From Jeotgalibacillus terrae (GTDB lineage Bacteria; Bacillota; Bacilli; Bacillales; Jeotgalibacillaceae): 64,000 nt of DNA. The stretch is from NCBI RefSeq assembly GCF_016908195.1, contig NZ_JAFBDK010000007.1:1-64000 (forward strand), read 5' to 3'. The position numbers were made by a program, and so were the translations under genes. Below, piece after piece: positions 52,017 to 59,837 of the stretch (positions are counted from its first letter, which is position 1; each line of letters opens with the position of its first letter). The notes beneath the pieces were generated by a model. It saw nothing but the letters and a program-made list of their open reading frames with translations. It searched no databases and had not been told where the DNA came from.

Positions 52017-52271
52017 TTAGTAACTATATTGCGTCTGTCCATCTCTGGAAGTCAGACCCGCCTCCTGCACATCATCACGCAGCAATCCAACTGCTTCTGC
52101 GTAACGCAGCCATGTATCAACACTTGCAATAACAATTCTTGCTTCCACTGTAAGGATTTCAATGCCGACAAGTGATACCCTTACAAACGCATCAATCACG
52201 ATCCCTTTATCCAGAATCCGGTCAATTACCTCCGCAAGACTTGAACTGTCCGTACTTTTCTGAATTGCCAT
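52017..52271 (-). CDS. gvpA: Gas vesicle structural protein GvpA
   Basis: An 84-residue shell protein, first gene of the cluster: [39 protein letters not shown] and [18 protein letters not shown]. The ATG at 52271 has AGGAGGGG upstream; the longer frame to 52322 has no site. Vesicles should give buoyancy to a rod-shaped spore-former. A sigma-B-like promoter is present upstream. Confidence 0.93.
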   Translation of the reverse strand: MAIQKSTDSSSLAEVIDRILDKGIVIDAFVRVSLVGIEILTVEARIVIASVDTWLRYAEAVGLLRDDVQEAGLTSRDGQTQYSY

Positions 52272-52342
52272 CCAACCCCTCCTTTTACTGTCATTCAGCG
52301 CTTTACGGCTCCATATAAACAAATATGCATATTAATAGTTCT

Positions 52343-52370
52343 ATACCCAGCACATCCATATGTTTAAAAC
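52343..52370 (-). promoter_or_regulatory. sigma-B-like promoter of the gas vesicle cluster
   Basis: Minus strand GTTTTA (52365-52370) or TTTTAA (52364-52369), a spacer of 15-16 nt, and GGGTAT (52343-52348). The predicted start near 52335 leaves a 64-nt leader before gvpA. The spacing is slightly long for sigma-B. Confidence 0.5.
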
Positions 52371-52518
52371 TAAAAAACATAATATTTCAATTAAATTCAA
52401 AAATAATACATAGTCGTATTGTTATAGAAATATTTTGTCACAAGAGATATGGGAACTTGTTGAATGAAAGAGTATGTTAGGGTAGGCTGTAAATAATACT
52501 CAATGACGGAGGAAACGT

Positions 52519-53181
52519 ATGGAATTTTTCAGTGTAGTAATCGGAGCTGTCATCTCACTGCTTATCACTTATTTCATTATCCGCACAGCAGTAACAGAAG
52601 GTATTAACCGATCAGTGATTGGACAGCGGCTTGCACAGCAGCCCACTCAAGAACCGCAAAAAGTCGTTCAAAACTTTTCCATGATGAAAGGCGGCAGAGT
52701 TGTTACTTATCAGAAAGCAACAGAAGCCAGGTATGAAGAGATTCTCAGACTGCTTAAAAGCTGCGCGGCAGATCTTAAGGAAAAGGGCATTAAACAGTGG
52801 GGTTATCTGTTATCAGGTGGTGAAGACGCTGAAGTCAGGAAAGATATTGTAAAAGGTCATACATACGGTATATTTGAAAAAGATGAAGTGGTCGGTACAT
52901 TTACAATCAGAAAAGGCCCGAATTCGTGGGATGAGCATGTCTGGCAGGACCGAGCGGAGAAAGATGCTTTGTATCTTCACAGGCTTGCCGTCACGCCTGT
53001 TTTTCGTCAGGAAGGAATCGGGAGTGCTGCTCTTGATTGGATTTCTGAGAATTTTCAGGGGGAAGTGCTGATGCTTGATTGCGTGGAAAGTAATGAGGAG
53101 CTGAGTCATTTTTACTCAGAACGCGGATTTGAGTCGGCAGGTACATATGATGGGCATCATCGTTATTGGAAAAGACTTTGA
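52519..53181 (+). CDS. Membrane-anchored GNAT acetyltransferase
   Basis: A 220-residue protein. Residues 1-25 form one membrane helix, then a short basic linker resembling the DUF6019-type start (ITYFIIRTAVTEGINRSVIG). A GNAT domain follows (about 60-220), with the acetyl-CoA pyrophosphate loop VTPVFRQEGIGSAALDWI. Ribosome site GGAGGAAA. Substrate unknown. It diverges from gvpA; a weak sigma-B-like sequence GTTGAA-N15-GGGTAG precedes it. Confidence 0.82.
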   Translation: MEFFSVVIGAVISLLITYFIIRTAVTEGINRSVIGQRLAQQPTQEPQKVVQNFSMMKGGRVVTYQKATEARYEEILRLLKSCAADLKEKGIKQWGYLLSGGEDAEVRKDIVKGHTYGIFEKDEVVGTFTIRKGPNSWDEHVWQDRAEKDALYLHRLAVTPVFRQEGIGSAALDWISENFQGEVLMLDCVESNEELSHFYSERGFESAGTYDGHHRYWKRL

Positions 53182-53194
53182 GGCGAGTAGAAAA

Positions 53195-53222
53195 AGCTGA
53201 TGGGGCTACCATCAGCTTTTTT
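53195..53222 (+). terminator. Intrinsic terminator after the GNAT gene
   Basis: AAAGCTGATGG-GGCTA-CCATCAGCTTTTTT. Confidence 0.9.
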
Positions 53223-53283
53223 CTATTCTATTTTGCAAATGAGCTTCGCCGAGCTGACCCTGTTGCGATCAATTCTGCTTTCA

Positions 53284-53410
53284 CGACCATTAGCGCGGCT
53301 CATACGACCATTGCTGATGCTGATACAACCACAATACCGGGTGTATCCAACCACTACAGCGAAACATACGACCATCACCACGAAAAGCGCGACCATTAAC
53401 TGCTTATCAA
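53284..53410. repeat. 21-bp tandem array, class D (six units)
   Basis: CGACCA or CAACCA at 53284, 53305, 53326, 53348, 53369 and 53390: steps 21, 21, 22, 21, 21. The best units share ACGACCAT. The array lies between a terminator and the convergent AlaX stop codon. It has six units, as in class A, with a different core. Confidence 0.82.
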
Positions 53411-53435
53411 CGATGCCCGGCTAATTTTCCAATGC

Positions 53436-54602
53436 CTACAACATGTAGTCTGCACACGCCTCAAGCAGCTCCTCGGCTGACACACGTTTTTCTCCTCCGC
53501 CCTGGGCGAAGTCAGGCTTCCCCCCGCCGCGGCCATTAATCATCGGCAGCACAGATTTGATCAGCTTGTTCATATCTGTTGTCACTTCTGATCCTCTCCC
53601 ACAGATAAGTTGGAGTTTATCTTCTGTTTCATTTACAAAAAGAACTGTTTTGTGATCAGTTTCAGCAATAATCATTTTAGCAAGCTTCTGAAGTTCAGCA
53701 ACCGGCCGGCCTGTGAATACTTCCTTTACCAGATTTCCCTGATACTGTTTCGCTTCAAATGTCAGCAGCTGACTTTTAAGCTCCTCTACTTCCTTTTCAA
53801 GCTGACGGTTCTGATCAAGCAGTCTGTCTGCAGCTTCCACTAATTTCTCCTGAGGGGCACTCATTTTTGCCGTGAGTTCCTGAAGCACTGCATGCTTTTC
53901 CCCAAGCTGCTCAGTAACCCTCTTCCCGCAGACAAAATAAACCCTCGTTTGTCCGCGCTGCTTTTCAGTGTGAAGAATGTTGATCGCACCCACCTGCCCG
54001 GTAGACGTTGGATGTGTGCCACCGCAGCCGTTATAATCAGCTTCCGGGATAATGACCAGCCTGATATCATCCACGACAGCTACATCTTTTCTGAGAGGAT
54101 ATTGCTTTAACTCCTCCTGGCTCACCCATTTCGTTTCAATTGGACGGTTTTCAAGTACAAGCTCATTTGCCTGACTCTCAGCCATTCTGAGCACTTCATC
54201 ACTAACCTGCTCCGCTTCAAGGTCAATTGAGCAGACTTCTTCTCCTAAATGAAAGCTGACTGTCTTTAGGTTAAAGTTGTTCTCAAAAGCGGCAGACAGG
54301 ATATGCTGACCTGCATGCTGCTGCATGTGATCAAATCGCCGGTCCCAGTTCACTTCACCATGGACGGTTTCAAGTAATGGATCAGTTCCTTCTATATAAT
54401 GTCTGACTGCCCCGTCCACTTCTTCCACATCATATACAGGCGCCTGATTCATAAGCCCTGTATCGTGAGGCTGCCCTCCGCCGGTCGGGTAAAAAGCAGT
54501 CTGATCGAGTACAACATATCGCCGTCCCTGTTCATCTGTTCCTTCATCGATTTTTTTCGCCTGAAAGGTTTGCAGGTTAACATCTTCATAGAATAATTTC
54601 AT
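53436..54602 (-). CDS. Alanyl-tRNA editing protein (AlaX-L type)
   Basis: A 388-residue trans-editing protein that removes mischarged amino acids such as Ser from tRNA-Ala. The editing domain has the zinc ligands in MQQHAGQHILSAAF (two His) and GCGGTHPTSTGQVG (Cys and His); TAFYPTGGGQPHDTG belongs to the N-terminal barrel. The C-terminal third is a coiled coil plus a DHHA1-like domain (NGRGGGKPDFAQGGG). The ATG at 54602 has AAAGGAAA upstream and overlaps the CBS gene by four bases. Confidence 0.92.
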   Translation of the reverse strand: MKLFYEDVNLQTFQAKKIDEGTDEQGRRYVVLDQTAFYPTGGGQPHDTGLMNQAPVYDVEEVDGAVRHYIEGTDPLLETVHGEVNWDRRFDHMQQHAGQHILSAAFENNFNLKTVSFHLGEEVCSIDLEAEQVSDEVLRMAESQANELVLENRPIETKWVSQEELKQYPLRKDVAVVDDIRLVIIPEADYNGCGGTHPTSTGQVGAINILHTEKQRGQTRVYFVCGKRVTEQLGEKHAVLQELTAKMSAPQEKLVEAADRLLDQNRQLEKEVEELKSQLLTFEAKQYQGNLVKEVFTGRPVAELQKLAKMIIAETDHKTVLFVNETEDKLQLICGRGSEVTTDMNKLIKSVLPMINGRGGGKPDFAQGGGEKRVSAEELLEACADYML

Positions 54603-55321
54603 GGTGTACTGTTTCCTTTCTCTTTGGTATCCATGACATCCCACGGGGTAATGATACCAAGAATTGGTTTATTGCTTGCGCCGTTTTCAGTGATAATCAG
54701 CGCCACCAGCTTTTCACCACGCTCAGCTGCCTGGGCAAAACGGTCCTGCGCTTCATACAGGCTCGCTTCTTTCCGGATAAAACGGTAGCTCTTTTTCTTT
54801 TTATCAAAAGGCTGAAGATCTTTAACCCGCACATCTTTAATCGACACACTCTCCTGATCAAGATGCGCTGCCAGCCAGTTCGCGACCCCACTGTCAGTAA
54901 CAAGGGATGTAACGAGGTTATGCTGATCAACGAGCGGAAATTGTGAGTACGCTTTTTCATTCATGTTCTGCAATACCTGTTTTAAAGAGGAATGTTCATT
55001 CAACGTCACAACCTCTTTCATAAAACGCTCTACAGTCGGCGGCACCACAAGCTTACTTCTGATTTCTTCAATCAGCTCCACGATATAAGGTGTCGGCTCA
55101 GCCAGCACTTCATTCGTATATGTATGAACAATCGCATTACGAAGCTCAGCAATTTCCTTCAGGTCACTGATATAGCGCTTCACAATTCGGTCATTCCGCT
55201 GCGCTGCCTTATCAAGGAGTGCCTGAAAGCTCATATAATCGCCTTTATTATGCTTTGTTTTAAGATAACTTTCGATTTCGTTAAAATCACGCAAAAACGC
55301 GCGGGAATTGGCAGAGTCCAT
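54599..55321 (-). CDS. CBS-domain protein
   Basis: A 240-residue protein. The first 90 residues form a helical domain with ELRNAIVHTYTNE, resembling HEPN or DUF86-type helices (R and H in RNAIVH). A CBS pair follows (about 100-235; PLVDQHNLVTSLVTDSG, LVALIITENGASNKPILGI). It may sense an adenine nucleotide. The ATG at 55321 has AAGGGGA upstream. Coupled by overlap to AlaX. Confidence 0.78.
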   Translation of the reverse strand: MDSANSRAFLRDFNEIESYLKTKHNKGDYMSFQALLDKAAQRNDRIVKRYISDLKEIAELRNAIVHTYTNEVLAEPTPYIVELIEEIRSKLVVPPTVERFMKEVVTLNEHSSLKQVLQNMNEKAYSQFPLVDQHNLVTSLVTDSGVANWLAAHLDQESVSIKDVRVKDLQPFDKKKKSYRFIRKEASLYEAQDRFAQAAERGEKLVALIITENGASNKPILGIITPWDVMDTKEKGNSTP

Positions 55322-55388
55322 GATGGTGTCCCCTTTTAGATTTATGATACAGGTTTTGGGGTGGGAGGTCACTTAATTGGGATGAGTG

Positions 55389-55514
55389 GTTCAGGAGATT
55401 ACGGGGATGGTTCAGAAGATTTTTGGCCTTATACCTGAAATAATGAGGTGTGTTCATGAAATTACTACGGGTGTACAGAACATAATCGGGGTGGTTCAGG
55501 AGATTGTGAGGACA
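55389..55514 (+). repeat. 21-bp tandem array, class A, copy 4 (six units)
   Basis: Units start at 55389, 55410, 55431, 55452, 55473 and 55494, all steps 21. Core GTTCAGGAGATT with changes in units 3 and 5. It lies between the CBS gene start and the terminator of the anti-sigma gene. Confidence 0.92.
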
Positions 55515-55534
55515 GACCTATCTCCTAAAAACAA

Positions 55535-55568
55535 AACCGCTGCCCCCTCTAAGGAAGCAGCGTTAAAA
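55535..55568 (-). terminator. Intrinsic terminator of the anti-sigma gene
   Basis: Minus strand AACGCTGC ... GCAGCGGTTTTG with a T-rich end, just after the stop codon. Confidence 0.8.
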
Positions 55569-55569
55569 A

Positions 55570-56889
55570 TTATCTGATTCTGTTCAGGAAATTCCAGGAA
55601 ACAATCTGCTCCTGCTCTTCTCCATTGTAAGTGTAATTGATTTTAAACCACCTGTCTTCAGTAGTGGTTTCACCATCAAGTTCGAATTCAAAAGCTACCC
55701 TAGTTCTTGCTCCAATTGGAAAATCTTCAATTTTAATCATACCCTCAGGTTCATCTTCCATTAATCCGAACCCTTCTTCCCCATCTAATCCATATAGAGA
55801 CCAGTCCAGTCCTTCATCGTCTAATTTGTTCCCTGTTTCATCTGTTATTTCCACACTGTTGATTTCTACAACTTGCGCTCCCGTCCATTCAAGCCGGGAC
55901 ACCATATAATATTTTTGATTTTCAAAGAAGCTTTGTTCTGGATACATGACTTCAAATGCAAATATCCCCTCATCCTTAAATAAATGTTCGGTCAGTTTCT
56001 CTTTCTGCTGACTCAGCTGATCTTCTGATAAGACTTCATAATTCATACCATCTTCCATTTGCTGTGCGACAGCACCTTTCATTACATTTACAAATTGTGC
56101 AGAACGGTTAGCGGCAATGATTTCAGCAGTATCAAAGGGTACATTCAAATCATGTTTAATCGTTTGCGGGTTATCTTTATAATGACGCGATTCAATCAGC
56201 GGTTGCAGGACTTCAAGTCTCAGCTCTTCTCTTTCTTCAGGATCCCGTTTCCCGTCGTCTGTATAAATCGGTAAAATCCTGTAATCAGTCACATAAGACT
56301 TTAAACTCTCCTGAAGCTGTATCTCGTCCACCCAGACTGTTTCATCAATATTTATGCCCAGAAGGTTTTCAACAGTTTTAGCCGCTCCATCTATTCCCGA
56401 AGAAAGAGCTGCATTAGTGAATTTATCAGCTTCAGGCTCTTCCTGATCGTTGCGTTGGACCGGAACATAAGCATCTCTTGGAATTGAAGTATAGGTCATC
56501 ACCTTTGTTTCTGTATTAAAAACCATGACAATTCCATATTCAATTCTGCTAGTTTGACTGCTATTCCTTACTAAAGAAAGCAATGTGAAAGTGCGGTCAT
56601 CTGGCAGATCAGATACCTCGTTATTTTCCGAGTCAGGTATAAACACCTCATTCGTTTCATTCTCTTCTTTACCAGCTGATGGCACTTGTGGATTTTCTTC
56701 AAGCAGCATCGGCAGAATAAGAACCGCTCCCACCATTACAAATAGAAGTGCTGCGATAAGAGGCAGTGCTTTTCCCGGAGAGTACTTACTCTTTGTATGA
56801 TGATTGCGAAGTTTCTCAAACACCTCACCCTGATCCTTCTCTGTAAACTCCAGCTGATGATCTTTCCCAATTCCTTTACGCTCTTTCAA
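55570..56889 (-). CDS. Anti-sigma/LCP-like membrane protein
   Basis: A 439-residue protein. The first 40 residues are cytoplasmic (EKDQGEVFEKLRNHHTKSKY), followed by one membrane helix (about 42-62). The outside part starts with an acidic linker and an LCP-like region (about 95-205: YGIVMVFNTETKVMTYTSIP, ADKFTNAALSSGIDGAAKTV, LLGINIDETVWVDE) like LytR-CpsA-Psr proteins, then a beta-rich domain without a family I recognise. The start overlaps the sigma-factor gene by 14 nt. The context marks it as the anti-sigma factor; the LCP-like part as sensor is unusual. Confidence 0.8.
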   Translation of the reverse strand: MKERKGIGKDHQLEFTEKDQGEVFEKLRNHHTKSKYSPGKALPLIAALLFVMVGAVLILPMLLEENPQVPSAGKEENETNEVFIPDSENNEVSDLPDDRTFTLLSLVRNSSQTSRIEYGIVMVFNTETKVMTYTSIPRDAYVPVQRNDQEEPEADKFTNAALSSGIDGAAKTVENLLGINIDETVWVDEIQLQESLKSYVTDYRILPIYTDDGKRDPEEREELRLEVLQPLIESRHYKDNPQTIKHDLNVPFDTAEIIAANRSAQFVNVMKGAVAQQMEDGMNYEVLSEDQLSQQKEKLTEHLFKDEGIFAFEVMYPEQSFFENQKYYMVSRLEWTGAQVVEINSVEITDETGNKLDDEGLDWSLYGLDGEEGFGLMEDEPEGMIKIEDFPIGARTRVAFEFELDGETTTEDRWFKINYTYNGEEQEQIVSWNFLNRIR

Positions 56890-57400
56890 TCCGCTCAGCC
56901 TCCTCTAGCATGACTTTAAGCTTTTCCCTGCCGCGTCTGAGTCTCGTTTTAACGGTGTTTGGCTTTTCGCCAGTCAATTCTGCAATCTCCTCTACTTTAA
57001 AATCACGATAATAATATAAGTCGAGCACTATCCTGTAACTTGCTGGCAGCGCCATTAATGCTGTATTCACTTCACGCTGCTGCTCATAGCGGATCGCAGT
57101 TTTTTCAGCAGAGGCTATCCCGCTTATTTCTTTCACCTTTTCAGCAGCAACCATCTTTTTATGGTGCCAGCTCTTCAGATAATCCTTGCACTGGTTAATC
57201 GTAATACGAAATAACCAGGTACGGTACGCTGACTCACCCCGAAATGAATCGAGGTGCTGATAACATTTAATGAACGTATTCTGCACCATATCTTTTGCTG
57301 TTTCTTCACTTTTCACATATGTAAAAGCAAGTCGCACGAGCTCATCGCCATGGGTCTGCATTAAGTCAGATAACAGCTGATCTTTCTCCTCCCGATTCAT
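56876..57400 (-). CDS. ECF RNA polymerase sigma factor
   Basis: A 174-residue extracytoplasmic-function sigma factor. Region 2 includes RLAFTYVKSEETAKDMVQNT and YRTWLFRITINQCKDYL; region 4 includes LMALPASYRIVLDLYYYRDF and ELTGEKPNTVKTRLRRGREK (helix-turn-helix). The ATG at 57400 has GGAGGGAC upstream; the longer frame has no site. It is followed by its membrane anti-sigma gene. A GAAAC-N17-CGTC promoter upstream suggests autoregulation. Confidence 0.92.
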   Translation of the reverse strand: MNREEKDQLLSDLMQTHGDELVRLAFTYVKSEETAKDMVQNTFIKCYQHLDSFRGESAYRTWLFRITINQCKDYLKSWHHKKMVAAEKVKEISGIASAEKTAIRYEQQREVNTALMALPASYRIVLDLYYYRDFKVEEIAELTGEKPNTVKTRLRRGREKLKVMLEEAERIERA

Positions 57401-57435
57401 AGGGTCCCTCCGTTTCAAGCCGGCTTCAGAAGTTC

Positions 57436-57461
57436 GACGACGCACATCAGTTGATGGTTTC
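57436..57461 (-). promoter_or_regulatory. Candidate ECF-type autoregulatory promoter
   Basis: Minus strand GAAAC (57457-57461), 17-nt spacer, CGTC (57436-57439), like sigma-W/sigma-X promoters. It would start transcription about 30 nt before the sigma-factor ATG. Confidence 0.55.
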
Positions 57462-57473
57462 GTACATAAGTAA

Positions 57474-57503
57474 AAAAGCCGAAATAGACATTCCGGCTTT
57501 TAG
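57474..57503 (-). terminator. Intrinsic terminator of the small membrane gene
   Basis: Minus strand TAAAAGCCGGAATG ... TTCGGCTTTTTT just after the stop codon at 57509. Confidence 0.85.
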
Positions 57504-57508
57504 CATTG

Positions 57509-57730
57509 CTATTCACTTTCTTTTCCATACGTTTTGCTGTCCCATGCCCAATTAAAAAACGACGTGCCTATTATAATGAAAAGCGGGAGATAAACGTTTT
57601 CGCCCCAGGACACTTTCCGACCGTTGAACACATCGAGTAAAGTCAGAAATATGAACATTCCTGCACAAAACAAAGTCCAGCGTACTACCCGTTCTTTAAA
57701 GTTTCCAGATTTCTTCAAACGCTCCCCCAT
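57509..57730 (-). CDS. Hypothetical small membrane protein (73 aa)
   Basis: Not recognised. Two predicted membrane helices (about 17-34 and 46-62), positive N-terminus (RLKKSGNFKERVVR) and acidic tail. The start lies one base after the upstream gene's stop codon, so it is translationally coupled. Confidence 0.7.
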   Translation of the reverse strand: MGERLKKSGNFKERVVRWTLFCAGMFIFLTLLDVFNGRKVSWGENVYLPLFIIIGTSFFNWAWDSKTYGKESE

Positions 57731-57731
57731 T

Positions 57732-57992
57732 TTAAGCCCCTAAAAACGCCAGGCCAAAAAAGAAGATCCAAATCAGAATCGAGAATCCCTGAACAATAAT
57801 CCCTACAATACTGCAGATCATACCTGAAATCGCCAGGCCTTTACCGCCTTCTTCAGTTACTGATATCTGTTTCATTGAGATGTTAGCTGTAATAATCCCA
57901 CCGATCCCCAGTAAAATTCCTAATCCCGGTACCATAATGGAGAGAATACCAAGGGTCAGCGAAACGATGGATTGAGTATTTGTCTGTTCCAT
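57732..57992 (-). CDS. DUF4190-type membrane protein
   Basis: An 86-residue protein with two or three hydrophobic segments, typical of DUF4190: SIVSLTLGILSIMVPGLGIL, a GGIITANISMKQI loop and GLAISGMICSIVGIIVQG. Role unknown. AAGGAGC before the ATG. First gene of a two-gene unit. Confidence 0.78.
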   Translation of the reverse strand: MEQTNTQSIVSLTLGILSIMVPGLGILLGIGGIITANISMKQISVTEEGGKGLAISGMICSIVGIIVQGFSILIWIFFFGLAFLGA

Positions 57993-58128
57993 ATGATCAG
58001 CTCCTTACTTTTATATACGGCCGGAACAACCAAAAGATTCAATAATCGACAATTTTTGTTTACAAATAAACAAGCAGGGAAGGACATATATGTTACGATC
58101 AGATTAGCATATTGAGAGGGGCCGCAGG

Positions 58129-58953
58129 ATGAAAGCAGACAAATGGCAGAATATATATGATACGCCTGAGGAGCATACGATTTCAGGTGATGTAAGAATC
58201 TTAAAAGACATGGATGTCCCGCAATTAAACACCACAAAAAATATATCGATCTACCTTCCACCAGGCTATGAAGAAGGTGATAAACGTTATCCTGTGTTAT
58301 ATATGCATGATGGACAAAACGTTTTTGATGAGGCCACTTCAAATGGTCAAGAATGGGGCGTTGATGAATCGCTTGAGAAGCTGGCCAGTCAGAGTGACTC
58401 ATATGAAGCGATTGTGGTGGCAATTGACCACGGCGAGACAGAACGTAACAATGAATATAATGTACATATTAACCTTGAACATCACTTTGGCGGCAAAGGG
58501 AAAGACTATCTGGCTTTCCTGACTGAGACATTGAAACCCTGGATTGATAAAGAGTTCAAAACACGTCCTGAGCCTGAACATACAGCGATTGGCGGAAGTT
58601 CTTTTGGCGCGTATATTTCACTCTATGCAGGCGTTGCACATCCGGATGTCTTCGGCAAAGTCATGGCTTTCTCACTGATGGTCTGGCAGGATGAAAACAC
58701 CCTTAAGGATCTGATCGGGGAAACTGATCTGAGTGCACTTGCGAAGGTTTATCTTAATATTGGCGATAAAGAAGATAAAAGCCCGAGTGGTGCAGAGCTG
58801 CTGGTGAATGATGTGAAAAAGATTCATGAAGCACTTCTGTCAAACGGCTTTCCTGAGGAACGGCTGCGTTTTGATGTCATCGAAGGCGGTAAACACCGTG
58901 AAAGTACATGGAGAGAAACATTTCCGGAGGCTTTTAAGTGGCTCATCCCATAA
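58129..58953 (+). CDS. Alpha/beta-hydrolase, putative esterase (Fes/YbbA-like)
   Basis: A 274-residue hydrolase of the esterase-D/enterochelin esterase-like family. The nucleophile Ser is in AIGGSSFGAYISLY (near 160), YPVLYMHDGQNVF forms the oxyanion side, and the catalytic His is in GGKHRESTW. No signal peptide. It may cleave siderophore or other esters. GAGGGGC precedes the ATG. The gene is single, ending in a hairpin. Confidence 0.85.
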   Translation: MKADKWQNIYDTPEEHTISGDVRILKDMDVPQLNTTKNISIYLPPGYEEGDKRYPVLYMHDGQNVFDEATSNGQEWGVDESLEKLASQSDSYEAIVVAIDHGETERNNEYNVHINLEHHFGGKGKDYLAFLTETLKPWIDKEFKTRPEPEHTAIGGSSFGAYISLYAGVAHPDVFGKVMAFSLMVWQDENTLKDLIGETDLSALAKVYLNIGDKEDKSPSGAELLVNDVKKIHEALLSNGFPEERLRFDVIEGGKHRESTWRETFPEAFKWLIP

Positions 58954-58957
58954 AAAT

Positions 58958-58983
58958 AAAGCAGGCATCTGCCTGCTTCTCAA
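58958..58983. terminator. Hairpin between convergent esterase and Zn-ribbon genes
   Basis: AAGCAGGCA-TC-TGCCTGCTT overlaps the 3' end of the minus-strand gene; A and T runs flank it. It could serve both genes. Confidence 0.65.
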
Positions 58984-59159
58984 TTTCTCTTTAACCTGCC
59001 GACTCTCATGGCAGTCATACAATCTCTGCAAAGTGGCTCATAAAGCGTTTTAGATCCGTTTTTATCCTTCGGACGTTCAGCTTTGATGATGAATTCATCA
59101 TAGAGCTTCATGTGTTGATTGCAGCCACTGCACTTCAACCTTTTAGAAATGTTGCTCAT
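58980..59159 (-). CDS. Zinc-ribbon protein, hypothetical (59 aa)
   Basis: A 59-residue protein with two Cys pairs: LKCSGCNQHMKLY and PLCRDCMTAMR, a likely zinc ribbon. The ATG at 59159 has GCAGGACG 8 nt upstream; a longer frame to 59183 has no site. No family recognised. Confidence 0.6.
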   Translation of the reverse strand: MSNISKRLKCSGCNQHMKLYDEFIIKAERPKDKNGSKTLYEPLCRDCMTAMRVGRLKRN

Positions 59160-59287
59160 CCTCTCGTCCTGCCACTCAAGCAAATTTTGTCACATCATTA
59201 TTTATTCCCCAAACCGCCCTCACCTTAACACATAAATCATACTTTTTTAAAAAATGGGAAAGATATTTTTACAGGAGGGTGATTGTG

Positions 59288-59413
59288 ATGAATGATGAGA
59301 CAAAAAATGATTCCGTTGAACAGCGCATGAAAAAAGAGCAGGGACAGGACATTGAACCGCAGCGCGATCCCGAAAAGCCGGCACATACGAAAACTGCAAA
59401 AGAGAATATGTAA
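59288..59413 (+). CDS. Hypothetical small hydrophilic protein (41 aa)
   Basis: Not recognised. ATG at 59288, preceded by AGGAGGGTGATTGTG. The 41 residues are highly charged with no hydrophobic stretch (SVEQRMKKEQGQDIE, QRDPEKPAHTKTAKEN). It is immediately followed by a strong terminator, which with the ribosome site makes it credible. Such small disordered proteins are common among spore or stress proteins in bacilli. Confidence 0.65.
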   Translation: MNDETKNDSVEQRMKKEQGQDIEPQRDPEKPAHTKTAKENM

Positions 59414-59415
59414 CG

Positions 59416-59442
59416 AAAAAGAGTCTCTCGAGGCTCTTTTTT
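59416..59442 (+). terminator. Intrinsic terminator after the 41-aa gene
   Basis: AAAGAG-N10-CTCTTT followed by T4, within 5 nt of the stop codon. Confidence 0.75.
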
Positions 59443-59461
59443 TGTTGATTAAGTGCAGGAT

Positions 59462-59617
59462 TGCGATGGTGATCTGTGTGGTCCTGCAACAATGATGAAT
59501 GTCAATGCAAACAATCGGGATTTCACTACACCTGCGAGCCATTTTAGTGCAACAAAACCGGGCGTATCTTACAGCTGAGAAGAAAAATACGACGACTGCT
59601 GCCCAAAACGCTGCAAC
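59462..59617. repeat. 21-bp-type array, class E (about seven degenerate units)
   Basis: TGCAAC-like words at 59485, 59506, 59527 and 59548 (steps of 21), with weaker or slightly offset ones near 59462, 59570 and 59612. The core differs from the other classes. It lies after a terminator in a 424-nt gap before the kinase gene. The rest of the gap (59750-59769) has a GCAAATG/CATTTGC palindrome. Confidence 0.55.
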
Positions 59618-59837
59618 TGAGGCCTGGGGCTTCGCGAAGCCGCACTGGATTCCTCCTCAACACGAGGTCGAATCACTTTAGCTGAAGCCCTCCTCAAGAT
59701 CGTTACAACCCGCCTCATGCTTTTTTAGAAACAAGGACATTCGCGGTGTGCAAATGGGCATTCATTTGCTAAAATTAGACATTAGTACTGTGGGCTTATT
59801 CTCCGCACATTGAATTGAAGAAAGGAAGACCCCTTTC

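Noticed and set aside
52017-52322. N-terminally extended GvpA of 101 residues
   Set aside because: The start at 52322 lacks a ribosome site and the first 17 residues are not seen in GvpA; the ATG at 52271 follows AGGAGGGG.
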